Positions 1-5,905 of a stretch of 9,741 nt of DNA are shown here, piece after piece (position 1 is the stretch's first letter; each line of letters opens with the position of its first letter). The notes below the pieces were generated by a model. The model searched no databases. It worked only from the letters and a program-made list of their open reading frames with translations, and was not told the DNA's origin. The translations under genes were made by a program, and so were the position numbers. The stretch covers positions 1 to 9,741 of the forward strand of contig JALSGI010000783.1 in assembly GCA_026982835.1 (NCBI GenBank), given 5' to 3'. The stretch is from Planctomycetota bacterium. GTDB lineage: Bacteria > Planctomycetota > Planctomycetia > Pirellulales > S012-138.

Positions 1-1118
1 ATGCCTCGGGCCAGCGGCCAGTGGTCGCGGCGGATGTCCTCGTGCGAGTCCCAGTTGCGGCGCGGGTGGCCGTTGTCGGCCCCGGACCAAATCTGAATGA
101 ACCGCACCCCCCGCTCCAGCAGCCGCCGGGCGATCAGGCAGTTGAGGCCGAAGTAGCGGGTTTCCTGGCCTTCGTTCATAGGGCCGTCCCAGCGGGCGTT
201 GGGGGCATCCACGCCGTAAAGCTCCAGGATGTGCTTGGGTTCCTGGGAGATGTCGAGCACCTCGGGGGCGGCCAGTTGCATCTTGGCCGCCAGCTCGTAG
301 GAGCGGATGCGGGCCTCCAGCCGGGAATCCTCCTGGCGGCTGCGAAGATAGCGGCGATTGAGCCGCTCCAGGGCCGCAAGCGTGGCCCGATCCGCCTGCC
401 GTGTGGCGAAGCTGCCCCGGGGTGGGAACAAATCGGTAATCGGCTCAGGAGCACTGGGGCGGATCATCGTCCCCTGGTGTTCGGCCGGCAGGAAGCCGGC
501 TCCCCAGTTCTTCGGCCCGTTGGGGGCAAAGCCGCGCGGGTCGGGCAGCACCACGAACGTGGGCAGATTTTGGTTTTCGCTGCCCAGGGCGTAGCTGATC
601 CACGCGCCCATCGAAGGGAAACCCGGCAACACAAAGCCTGTGCTCTGCAAGAACGTGGCCGGGCCGTGCACGTTGGACTTGGAAACCATGTTGTGGATGA
701 ACGCAATATGGTCCACCACCCGCCCCAGCGGGGCCACGCACTGGTTGAGCCACTTGCCCGACTGGCCGTATTGCTTCCACGGCCAGGGAGCGGCCATCGT
801 GTGGCCCGGGGTGGACTGGAACAGTTCCACCTTTTCGCCCACGTCCCAGGGCTTGCCGTGATCGCGAATCAGCCGGGGCTTGTAGTCGAACAGGTCGCAC
901 TGGCTGGCCCCGCCGGACATAAAAAGCTGCACCACTCGCTTGGCCTTGGGCCGATGGTGCAGTCCGCGGGGAGCGTCCTTGGTCCCGGGGCCGGCCAGCA
1001 GCCCTTCTTCGGCTAGCATCGCGGCCAGGGCCACCCCGCCCAGGCCGCCCCCCAGTTGCCAGAGCAGCTCGCGCCGGGAAAGCGGCGCAGGGCCCGTGCC
1101 GGTGCATCGGGTAGTCAT
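1..1118 (-). CDS. DUF1501 family protein, twin-arginine-like leader (C-terminus beyond window)
   Basis: The frame is open from an ATG at 1118 to the window edge, giving 372 visible residues. A good Shine-Dalgarno, GAGGAG at 1128-1133, sits 9 nt upstream. Residues 14-19 read SRRELL and are followed by a Gly/Leu/Ala-rich hydrophobic stretch (about 19-36), which fits a Tat export leader. Residues 61-81 carry the DUF1501 N-terminal signature around LFMSGGASQCDLFDYKP. Near the visible end are GVRFIQIWSG and NWDSHEDI, the usual Trp-Asp-x-His region of the family, which belongs to the alkaline phosphatase/sulfatase-like fold. DUF1501 proteins are usually 400-500 residues, so a modest C-terminal part is missing. 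In planctomycetes these genes almost always sit beside a PSCyt1/DUF1549/DUF1553 gene, as here (1753-4791, same strand). The substrate and reaction are unknown; an exported role is inferred from the leader. Confidence 0.93.
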   Translation of the reverse strand, partial: MTTRCTGTGPAPLSRRELLWQLGGGLGGVALAAMLAEEGLLAGPGTKDAPRGLHHRPKAKRVVQLFMSGGASQCDLFDYKPRLIRDHGKPWDVGEKVELFQSTPGHTMAAPWPWKQYGQSGKWLNQCVAPLGRVVDHIAFIHNMVSKSNVHGPATFLQSTGFVLPGFPSMGAWISYALGSENQNLPTFVVLPDPRGFAPNGPKNWGAGFLPAEHQGTMIRPSAPEPITDLFPPRGSFATRQADRATLAALERLNRRYLRSRQEDSRLEARIRSYELAAKMQLAAPEVLDISQEPKHILELYGVDAPNARWDGPMNEGQETRYFGLNCLIARRLLERGVRFIQIWSGADNGHPRRNWDSHEDIRRDHWPLARG

Positions 1119-1127
1119 CGCTTGGGA

Positions 1128-1133
1128 CTCCTC
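1128..1133 (-). promoter_or_regulatory. Ribosome binding site of the DUF1501 gene
   Basis: GAGGAG on the minus strand lies 9 nt before the ATG at 1118. It fixes this start, which also places the twin-arginine-like motif at residues 14-19. Confidence 0.7.
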
Positions 1134-1229
1134 GGTTGGGGAAGTCGGCTTGTTTTGGGCAAGTTGTGTTTCTTTGTGTTATCGGTGAACCTCAGACTTC
1201 AGCGGCGCGCCCCGGCGGGCACTGGCGAG

Positions 1230-1249
1230 CCGCGTGCGTGAGCACGCGG
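1230..1249 (+). repeat. GNRA hairpin A, type I
   Basis: Perfect 8-bp stem CCGCGTGC/GCACGCGG with loop GTGA, preceded by GGCGAG. The core including CGAG (1226-1249) is repeated exactly at 1361-1384. Confidence 0.8.
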
Positions 1250-1287
1250 AGCGAATCTGCCAATCGGCGTGCATTTTTCTCTTGTCT

Positions 1288-1307
1288 CCGGGAGCTTACG
1301 CTCCCGG
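1288..1307 (-). repeat. GNRA hairpin B, type I, inverted orientation
   Basis: Perfect 8-bp stem CCGGGAGC/GCTCCCGG. The loop is TTAC on the plus strand and GTAA on the minus strand. On the minus strand it is preceded by GCAAG, a variant of the type I tag. Confidence 0.8.
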
Positions 1308-1342
1308 CTTGCGGGTTTGGTGTGTTAGCGTTTGTTCTTGAT

Positions 1343-1360
1343 CCGGAGCGGAAGCTCCGG
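1343..1360 (+). repeat. GNRA hairpin C, type II
   Basis: Perfect 7-bp stem CCGGAGC/GCTCCGG with loop GGAA. It abuts hairpin D with only CGAG between them, making a tandem pair. Confidence 0.8.
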
Positions 1361-1364
1361 CGAG

Positions 1365-1384
1365 CCGCGTGCGTGAGCACGCGG
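1365..1384 (+). repeat. GNRA hairpin D, type I
   Basis: Same 8-bp stem and GTGA loop as the hairpin at 1230-1249. It is preceded by CGAG that directly follows the stem of hairpin C. Confidence 0.8.
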
Positions 1385-1509
1385 TTGCTACCGTTTGTGG
1401 CCGATGCTACGCTGGCCAACCGCCAGCCGGCGCCGGCGGCTCGCCGTTGCAAGAATCAAAGCAAGTCCACCAGGTACGTTGTCTTCCACAAAACACGCTT
1501 TTTCCTGCC

Positions 1510-1525
1510 CGGTGCGGAAGCACCG
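1510..1525 (+). repeat. GNRA hairpin E, type II
   Basis: Stem CGGTGC/GCACCG (6 bp) with loop GGAA. Compared with hairpins C and H, the third pair from the loop is T-A instead of A-T, a compensated change. Confidence 0.7.
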
Positions 1526-1609
1526 AGTCAAGCGGCCACATGCTAGCTGGCTAAACACGTACAAAGCTGGCGGCTCGCTGGTTGGCGTGTCTGTGTTTGG
1601 TTCTTGCCC

Positions 1610-1623
1610 GGTGCGGAAGCACC
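1610..1623 (+). repeat. GNRA hairpin F, type II, partly decayed
   Basis: Shares TGCCCGGTGCGGAAGCACC with hairpin E, but the stem is only 5 bp (GGTGC/GCACC) because the next pair is C opposite C. Confidence 0.6.
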
Positions 1624-1648
1624 CAGTGGCCGACGGCCCTGCTGTCCT

Positions 1649-1668
1649 CCGCGGGCTTACGCCCGCGG
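1649..1668 (-). repeat. GNRA hairpin G, type I, inverted orientation
   Basis: Perfect 8-bp stem CCGCGGGC/GCCCGCGG, loop TTAC (GTAA on the minus strand). On the minus strand it is preceded by GGCGAG, the type I tag. Confidence 0.8.
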
Positions 1669-1704
1669 CTCGCCATCCCTCCAAGCCCCCAAGCCTCCAC
1701 GCCT

Positions 1705-1722
1705 CCGGAGCGGAAGCTCCGG
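1705..1722 (+). repeat. GNRA hairpin H, type II, just after the DUF1549/DUF1553 stop
   Basis: Perfect 7-bp stem CCGGAGC/GCTCCGG with loop GGAA, the same as hairpin C. It lies about 30 nt past the stop codon of the gene at 1753-4791, so it could also protect that mRNA end or weaken read-through to the DUF1501 gene. There is no T-tract, so I do not call it an intrinsic terminator. Confidence 0.75.
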
Positions 1723-1752
1723 CGCAGGCCGCCAGTCGCAAGCCGCAAGCCG

Positions 1753-4700
1753 TCAATCCACAAACACGAACTCGTTCAAGTTGAAAATCGCCCGGCATAC
1801 GCTCTCCAGGCCGTGCTTGCGGCCCAAGGCAAGCAGCACCTCCAGCTCCTCCGGGTCCGGCTTGCGGCCCAGGGCCTCCTGGAAGGCCGCCTGCACTTGT
1901 TGCTCTAGCCCCGCGTGTTGCTGTCGCAGGCGCTTGGCCCAACGCTTGGCCATGGCCAGCATGAAGCGGTTGTTCAGCAGGCTCAGGGCTTGCAGGGGCG
2001 TGAGGGTTTCGTTTCGCCGGGCCACCACGGCCGAAGGGTCGGCGCAGTCTAGTACCTCCATGAACGGATCGGGCACCGAGCGAACGATGAACCGATACAC
2101 GCTGCGGCGGTGCGTGGTGGGGTCGTCGGGATCGTATTCGTGGTACTTGTAATGGGGCGAGTGGTCGTCCTTGAAGCCGAAGTTGCGAAACCCCGGACCG
2201 CCCATCTTGCGATTGAGCGACCCGGACACGGCCAGCACCGCATCGCGCAGCGCCTCGGCTTCCAACCGGCGGCGATTGGCCCGCCACAGCCAGCGGTTCT
2301 GGGCGTCCAGCTGCTGCCCGCGACGGCCCCAGGGGCCCACCACGCCGCTGGTCTGCCGGTAGGTGGCACTTAGGAGGATCAGGCGATGCAGGGCCTTGAG
2401 CGACTGGCCGTGATTGCGGAACCACACGGCCAGCCAGTCCAGCAGTTCCGGGTGGGTGGGCCGGGAACCCATGCGGCCAAAATCGTTGGGCGTATCCACC
2501 AGCCCGCGCCCGAAGTGGTAGTGCCACACCCGGTTGACGATGCTCCGCCAGGTGAGGGGGTTTTCCGGGTGGGTGATCCAGCGGGCCAGGGCGGCCCGGC
2601 GCTGGCCTTCGTCGTTCGGATTCTCTAGCTCCAACTTCCCTGGCAACCAGGGGAAGCATTGCAGCGCCTGGGGCACCGCCGGGCGGATCGGCTGCCGCAC
2701 ATCGCCGCGGCGAAGCACGAACACCTGCCGCGGCCGCCCTCGGGTGGGAACGAAGTTGCCGATGGGAGAAAACTGCGTGGTGGCCGTAAACACCCGCTGC
2801 TGAGGCGGCAAGCTGCGCAAGGCCTGTTCCACCTGCTGGAGCTGCTCTTGCAATCGCCCCTGCCGCTTGAGCAACTTCGCATCCTGCGAGCGGGGGAGCC
2901 GGCGCAACTGCTGGTGCAACCGGGCCAGGCGGAGCAGTACGCCGGTGTCCCGAGTGCCCAGGTACAGCCCGTCCACCAGGTTGCTTTTGCGCCAGCGGAC
3001 CGGGGCTTCGATCGAGTCCAGCGCCTGCACCGGGCGGCCCAGGGCCAGGTTGTTCCCCTGGGCGTCGAAGACCATCAGCTCGGCCAGGGCGAAGATGTAA
3101 TCGTTGCGGCGCGGGGCAAGCCGTGTGGCCGTAATCCGCACATAACGGCCGCGGACGTTTTGCAGCACGGCCCCCTGGGGCACCATGCCGGGGTTGGGCT
3201 GGTCGGTCTGCGTGCAGTCCACCACCACGGTGGCGGAGCGGAAGTCCGCCTCGTCGCTCACCTCCACGCGGTAGCGGACCGGAAAGCCGAACCCAGCCCC
3301 GATCCCGTTGAACTCGTCGTGACAAGGCACCCAGACGATGGCCGCCAGCGAGGCGCTTTGGCCCAGGTCCACCTGCACCCACTTGGTCACGTCGGGGCGA
3401 GGCTCGATGTGGCTGTGATAGCCATATTCCGGCGGTTTTTTCATTCCCGAGGGCACCCGGCCTGCCTGGGCGATCTGCCGCTGCAACTTTTGGGCCTGGG
3501 GCGACTGGTTGCGGGCAAGCTGGTCCTGAAGCTCTTTCAGTTGGGCGGCAAGTCGGGCCTGTTGGTGCAAGAGGCGGCGTCGCTGCCGGGCCACCTGGGG
3601 GTCGGGATCGTAGAGCCGCTGGGCCCGATCCACGCCGGCAAACACCGCTTGCAGCCCGTAGTATTCGTCCTGGGAGACCGGGTCGAACTTGTGGTTGTGG
3701 CAGCGGGCGCACTGCACCGTGGTGCTCAGGAAGGTGTTGAACACGGTGACGACCATGTCGTCGCGGTCCAGGTTGCGCACGCGGCGTTTTTCCATGGTGC
3801 CGTTGCGCACTTCGATCTGGCCCACCCAGTCGAACGGCCCCGCGGCCAGAAAACCCACGCCCACCACCCCGTCCGGCTCCTCCGGCCAGAGCACATCCCC
3901 TGCGATCTGCTCCTGCACGAACCGCCAATAGGGCTTGTCCTGGTTGAAGGAGCGGATCACATAGTCCCGGTACGGCCAGGCGTGGGAGCGCACCTTGTCC
4001 TTGTCGAACCCGTGCGTGTCGCCGTAGTGGGCCACGTCGAGCCAGTGCCGCCCCCAACGCTCGCCGTAATGGGGCGAGGCCAGCAGACGCTCCACCAGCC
4101 GCTCGTAGGCGTCGGGTCGGGGATCGTTGACAAACCGCTGCACTTCTTCATAGCTGGGTGGCAGTCCCCACAGGTCGAAGTAAAGGCGGCGAATCAGCGT
4201 GCGGCGGTCCGCTTCCGGGGAGGGACGCAGGCCCTGTTGCAACAGTTTCCGCAGCACGAACGCATCGACGGGGTTGCGTACCCACAAGCGGAACTCCTCC
4301 GGCACCGGGGGCACGGCCACCTTTGGCAACCGCCGATAGGCCCACCAATCCGCATCCGGCACGTAACGGTCTTCCAGCACCAGCCCCCGGGGCCAGCGGC
4401 CCCCCTGCTTGATCCACTGCCGCAGCAGCTGGACCTGCTGGGCGTTGAGCTTGGGACCTTGCTTGGGCATGGCTGGCTCAGGGGGGGCGATCACTTCCAG
4501 CAGGTAGCTTTCTTCCGGCTTGCCGGGCACCACCAGCCCCAACTCCGACTCCAACACAGCCTGCCGGGTGTCCAGCGCCACCTCCCCCTTGGCCCCCTGC
4601 TGGCTGTGGCACCGCACGCAGTAGCGTTCCAGCACCGGGGCCACGTCGCGGGCAAAGTCAACCCGCGGCTGCGGCTCGGCCAGGGCAAGCTGCGGCCCCC

Positions 4701-4791
4701 CGGCGGCAAACAGCGCGGCCAGCAGCACGGCTGGCAGAACAACCAGGCGGGAAGGAGCTACCGCGGGCATCATTTGCGCACCTTGGGGCAT
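1753..4791 (-). CDS. Planctomycete cytochrome c (PSCyt1)-DUF1549-DUF1553 protein with an internal discoidin-like module
   Basis: This is a 1012-residue exported protein of the planctomycete PSCyt1/DUF1549/DUF1553 type. A hydrophobic signal segment covers about residues 15-38. A haem-binding motif, YCVRCH (Cys58, Cys61, His62), follows in the PSCyt1 domain (about 45-130). DUF1549 spans about 173-385 and contains a second CxxCH (Cys361, Cys364, His365, before NHKFDP). Residues about 455-590 resemble an F5/8 type C (discoidin) lectin-like fold, with WVQVDLGQ and a late LGRPV, flanked by Gln/Leu/Arg-rich coiled-coil stretches (about 395-445 and 615-662). DUF1553 covers about 725-985. Covalent haem and a polysaccharide-related envelope role are inferred from motifs; the reaction is unknown. 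The ATG at 4791 overlaps the regulator's stop (TGATG). A second start at 4773 has AAGG 7 nt upstream and may be the real one (1006 residues). Confidence 0.93.
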   Translation of the reverse strand: MPQGAQMMPAVAPSRLVVLPAVLLAALFAAGGPQLALAEPQPRVDFARDVAPVLERYCVRCHSQQGAKGEVALDTRQAVLESELGLVVPGKPEESYLLEVIAPPEPAMPKQGPKLNAQQVQLLRQWIKQGGRWPRGLVLEDRYVPDADWWAYRRLPKVAVPPVPEEFRLWVRNPVDAFVLRKLLQQGLRPSPEADRRTLIRRLYFDLWGLPPSYEEVQRFVNDPRPDAYERLVERLLASPHYGERWGRHWLDVAHYGDTHGFDKDKVRSHAWPYRDYVIRSFNQDKPYWRFVQEQIAGDVLWPEEPDGVVGVGFLAAGPFDWVGQIEVRNGTMEKRRVRNLDRDDMVVTVFNTFLSTTVQCARCHNHKFDPVSQDEYYGLQAVFAGVDRAQRLYDPDPQVARQRRRLLHQQARLAAQLKELQDQLARNQSPQAQKLQRQIAQAGRVPSGMKKPPEYGYHSHIEPRPDVTKWVQVDLGQSASLAAIVWVPCHDEFNGIGAGFGFPVRYRVEVSDEADFRSATVVVDCTQTDQPNPGMVPQGAVLQNVRGRYVRITATRLAPRRNDYIFALAELMVFDAQGNNLALGRPVQALDSIEAPVRWRKSNLVDGLYLGTRDTGVLLRLARLHQQLRRLPRSQDAKLLKRQGRLQEQLQQVEQALRSLPPQQRVFTATTQFSPIGNFVPTRGRPRQVFVLRRGDVRQPIRPAVPQALQCFPWLPGKLELENPNDEGQRRAALARWITHPENPLTWRSIVNRVWHYHFGRGLVDTPNDFGRMGSRPTHPELLDWLAVWFRNHGQSLKALHRLILLSATYRQTSGVVGPWGRRGQQLDAQNRWLWRANRRRLEAEALRDAVLAVSGSLNRKMGGPGFRNFGFKDDHSPHYKYHEYDPDDPTTHRRSVYRFIVRSVPDPFMEVLDCADPSAVVARRNETLTPLQALSLLNNRFMLAMAKRWAKRLRQQHAGLEQQVQAAFQEALGRKPDPEELEVLLALGRKHGLESVCRAIFNLNEFVFVD
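4781..4784 (-). promoter_or_regulatory. Possible ribosome binding site for the alternative start at 4773
   Basis: AAGG on the minus strand lies 7 nt before ATGATG at 4773. No Shine-Dalgarno is visible before the ATG at 4791, which could instead be reached by coupling from the upstream gene. The true start is therefore open. Confidence 0.4.
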
Positions 4792-5528
4792 CAGGAAGCA
4801 GGGGGTTTGTCGGCCAGTTTCTCCAGGTCCTCGGCGGCATCGTCCAGGTGGGCCTGCATGGCCTGAACGACCGCTTCCGGCTGGCCTGTGGCCAGGGCCT
4901 TCAAGATGGCCCGGTGGCCGCGGACAGCCCGGGCGTTGAGCCCCCGGCCGATGGTGGTCTTGCGCGACTCGTACATCAGCTCGGCCAGGGCGTCCATCAG
5001 GAAAACAAACAGCGGGTTGCCGGTCGCTTCAGCCAGAATGCGGTGAAAGGCCAGGTCGGCCTGGATTTGCCCTTCTACATCCTGAGCCTGCTCCTGCTGC
5101 TTGACGGCCACATGGAGCCGCAGCAGGGTTTCTTCGTCCATGTTACAGGCAGCCAGTCGGGCGATCTCCACTTCCAGCACTTGCCGCACCTGCATCAGGT
5201 GGAACAGGGTGGCCCCGCTGCGGCGAAGCAGAATCTGCAAGCTCTCGGCCACCGCCTGGCTGTTCAAGGGGGCCAGCTGCGGGCGGCGGCCGCGGCCGAT
5301 CGTAAGCAGCCGCTGGGATTCCAACTGCCGCATCGCCTCGCGGATCACACTGCGGGAAACCCCGTAACGCTGGCACAGCTCCCCCTGGGGAGGCAGCTCC
5401 CCGGTGGCGTCGTACCGGCCCGAGAGAATCTCCTCCCGCAAGGCGTGCACTACCTGCTCCACCAACGGGGTGGCTCCATCTCCACGCTGAACCACGGCAA
5501 GTTCGCTCTGGATGGGATGCATGGACAT
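4791..5528 (-). CDS. FadR-type GntR transcriptional regulator (FCD ligand domain)
   Basis: The 245-residue protein has the length and order of FadR-subfamily GntR regulators. A winged helix-turn-helix spans about residues 20-85, with LPPQGELCQRYGVSRSVIREAM as the recognition region and RLLTIGRGRRPQL as the wing. An all-helical FCD domain spans about 105-235. The four likely metal ligands of FCD proteins are present: Asp158 and His162 (DLAFH), His205 and His227, with the family's spacing. ATGNP follows the first His. Such proteins usually bind a sugar acid or other carboxylate through the metal and then release DNA. Its stop overlaps the first possible start of the PSCyt1 gene by one base, so the two are probably co-transcribed. 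Two operator-like repeats overlap its own promoter, pointing to autoregulation. The start at 5528 (or 5522) lacks a clear Shine-Dalgarno. The ligand cannot be read from the sequence. Confidence 0.93.
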   Translation of the reverse strand: MSMHPIQSELAVVQRGDGATPLVEQVVHALREEILSGRYDATGELPPQGELCQRYGVSRSVIREAMRQLESQRLLTIGRGRRPQLAPLNSQAVAESLQILLRRSGATLFHLMQVRQVLEVEIARLAACNMDEETLLRLHVAVKQQEQAQDVEGQIQADLAFHRILAEATGNPLFVFLMDALAELMYESRKTTIGRGLNARAVRGHRAILKALATGQPEAVVQAMQAHLDDAAEDLEKLADKPPAS

Positions 5529-5588
5529 CTGGAACCGGCAAAAGCTCCAATCTCACGAGGCGACGGCTTGCCCTTGCTAGGGGGCCGC

Positions 5589-5607
5589 CTTGGTGTATTA
5601 CAACAAG
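5589..5607. promoter_or_regulatory. Candidate GntR/FadR-type operator 1
   Basis: CTTGGTGTATTACAACAAG is a 19-bp palindrome with one mismatched pair around a central base. It has the TGT-N3-ACA layout typical of GntR operators. It lies just downstream of the -10 element of the regulator's promoter, where bound protein would block transcription. Binding by the regulator at 4791-5528 is inferred. Confidence 0.55.
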
Positions 5608-5610
5608 CGA

Positions 5611-5629
5611 CAAGTTGTATGATAACAAG
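5611..5629. promoter_or_regulatory. Candidate GntR/FadR-type operator 2, overlapping the -10 element
   Basis: Read on the minus strand, CTTGTTATCATACAACTTG matches operator 1 at 14 of 19 positions in the same orientation. The two centres are 22 bp apart, about two helical turns. This copy is a less perfect palindrome (TTGT-N6-ACAA) and contains the -10 hexamer. Confidence 0.45.
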
Positions 5630-5646
5630 CAGCCTCTCCCTGTCAA
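5619..5646 (-). promoter_or_regulatory. Sigma70-type promoter of the regulator-PSCyt1 cassette
   Basis: On the minus strand the -35 hexamer is TTGACA (5641-5646), a perfect consensus. After a 16-bp spacer comes TATCAT (5619-5624), one base from TATAAT. A start about 7 bp further on would give a leader of about 85 nt before the ATG at 5528. The -10 lies inside operator 2. Confidence 0.6.
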
Positions 5647-5690
5647 TGTTTTCTTTCGGTACGGTGAGGGTAAACGTGTTGTCTTGGAGA

Positions 5691-5700
5691 AACACGTGTT
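5691..5700. promoter_or_regulatory. CACGTG palindrome in the divergent promoter region
   Basis: AACACGTGTT is a perfect 10-bp palindrome. Its half ACGTGTTG (5694-5701) is also found at 5674-5681, 20 bp earlier, so it may be a second regulator's tandem site. Nothing in the window names that regulator. Confidence 0.3.
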
Positions 5701-5736
5701 GCCCGGAAGGAAACCAAGTGATGAAACCGGGCAACA
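5697..5736 (+). other. 10-bp inverted repeat in the sugar transferase upstream region
   Basis: TGTTGCCCGG at 5697-5706 pairs with CCGGGCAACA at 5727-5736 across a 20-nt loop. It could be a leader hairpin or a protein site. There is no T-tract, so a simple terminator is unlikely. The left arm overlaps the CACGTG palindrome. Confidence 0.45.
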
Positions 5737-5755
5737 GGGGCGGGACTGGGGGGGG
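5737..5755 (+). other. G-quadruplex-type G-run
   Basis: GGGGCGGGACTGGGGGGGG holds four G3 tracts with loops of 1-3 nt on the coding strand ahead of the sugar transferase. This is compatible with a quadruplex in DNA or in the leader RNA. From here to the ribosome binding site at 5893 I see only a 12-bp palindrome, GTAACAGGTTAC (5797-5808). Confidence 0.35.
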
Positions 5756-5892
5756 TAAGGCGCCGGGAAAGGGTGCAGCTTGTAAGTTATTTTGAAGTAA
5801 CAGGTTACGCACAACCTTCCCGATCCCCCCTGGCGGGCTGGCATTGGGCTTGCATCCTCCTGGCCAGCGAACTGGTTCGGTGGCCTCTTTGT

Positions 5893-5899
5893 GGGGAGG
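5893..5899 (+). promoter_or_regulatory. Ribosome binding site that selects the sugar transferase start
   Basis: GGGGAGG ends 6 nt before the ATG at 5906, an ideal spacing. The GTG at 5891 and the ATG at 5900 overlap or abut this site and are therefore unlikely starts. Confidence 0.7.
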
Positions 5900-5905
5900 A
5901 TGTCC

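Larger units (their letters stand above)
1119..1752. repeat. Intergenic array of small GNRA-loop hairpins (REP-like)
   Basis: This 634-bp gap separates the two structural genes of the cassette and holds no convincing gene. It contains eight short inverted repeats: 1230-1249, 1288-1307, 1343-1360, 1365-1384, 1510-1525, 1610-1623, 1649-1668 and 1705-1722. Each has a stem of 5-8 bp closed by GC/GC and a 4-nt loop. The loop is GTGA or GGAA on the plus strand, or TTAC, which is GTAA on the minus strand, so one strand always shows a GNRA loop. Stem bases differ between copies but remain paired. Type I copies are preceded by GCGAGCC or GCAAGCC; type II copies have GGAA loops and lack that tag. Further copies of CGGCTCGC at 1437-1445 and 1571-1578 mark decayed or partial units. 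I see no transposase here. REP-like behaviour is an inference. Confidence 0.75.

Noticed and set aside
21..1016. 331-codon open frame on the plus strand
   Set aside because: It is antisense to the clear DUF1501 gene and has no family features.
1136..1546. 136-codon plus-strand frame in the repeat region
   Set aside because: Its translation merely repeats the hairpin sequences (for example RAACVSTR twice). It has no ribosome binding site and no domain.
1119..1752. Possible CRISPR array
   Set aside because: The repeats are 14-20 bp palindromes of varying sequence, in both orientations and with irregular spacing, so they are not identical direct repeats with uniform spacers.
1388..4057. 889-codon open frame on the minus strand
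   Set aside because: It runs in another frame of the same gene and through the repeat region. The protein is Arg/Ala/Gly/Pro-rich low complexity, while the overlapping frame has clear domains.
2659..4866. 735-codon open frame on the plus strand
   Set aside because: It lies opposite the PSCyt1/DUF1549/DUF1553 gene and its translation is His/Pro/Gly/Gln-rich with no recognisable domain. It is a shadow of GC-rich codons.
5721..5795. 24-codon plus-strand frame (MKPGNRGG...) with an AGGA upstream, a possible leader peptide
   Set aside because: It is Gly/Lys-rich because it reads through the G-run, and its ribosome binding site spacing is long. Nothing ties it to regulation of the next gene.
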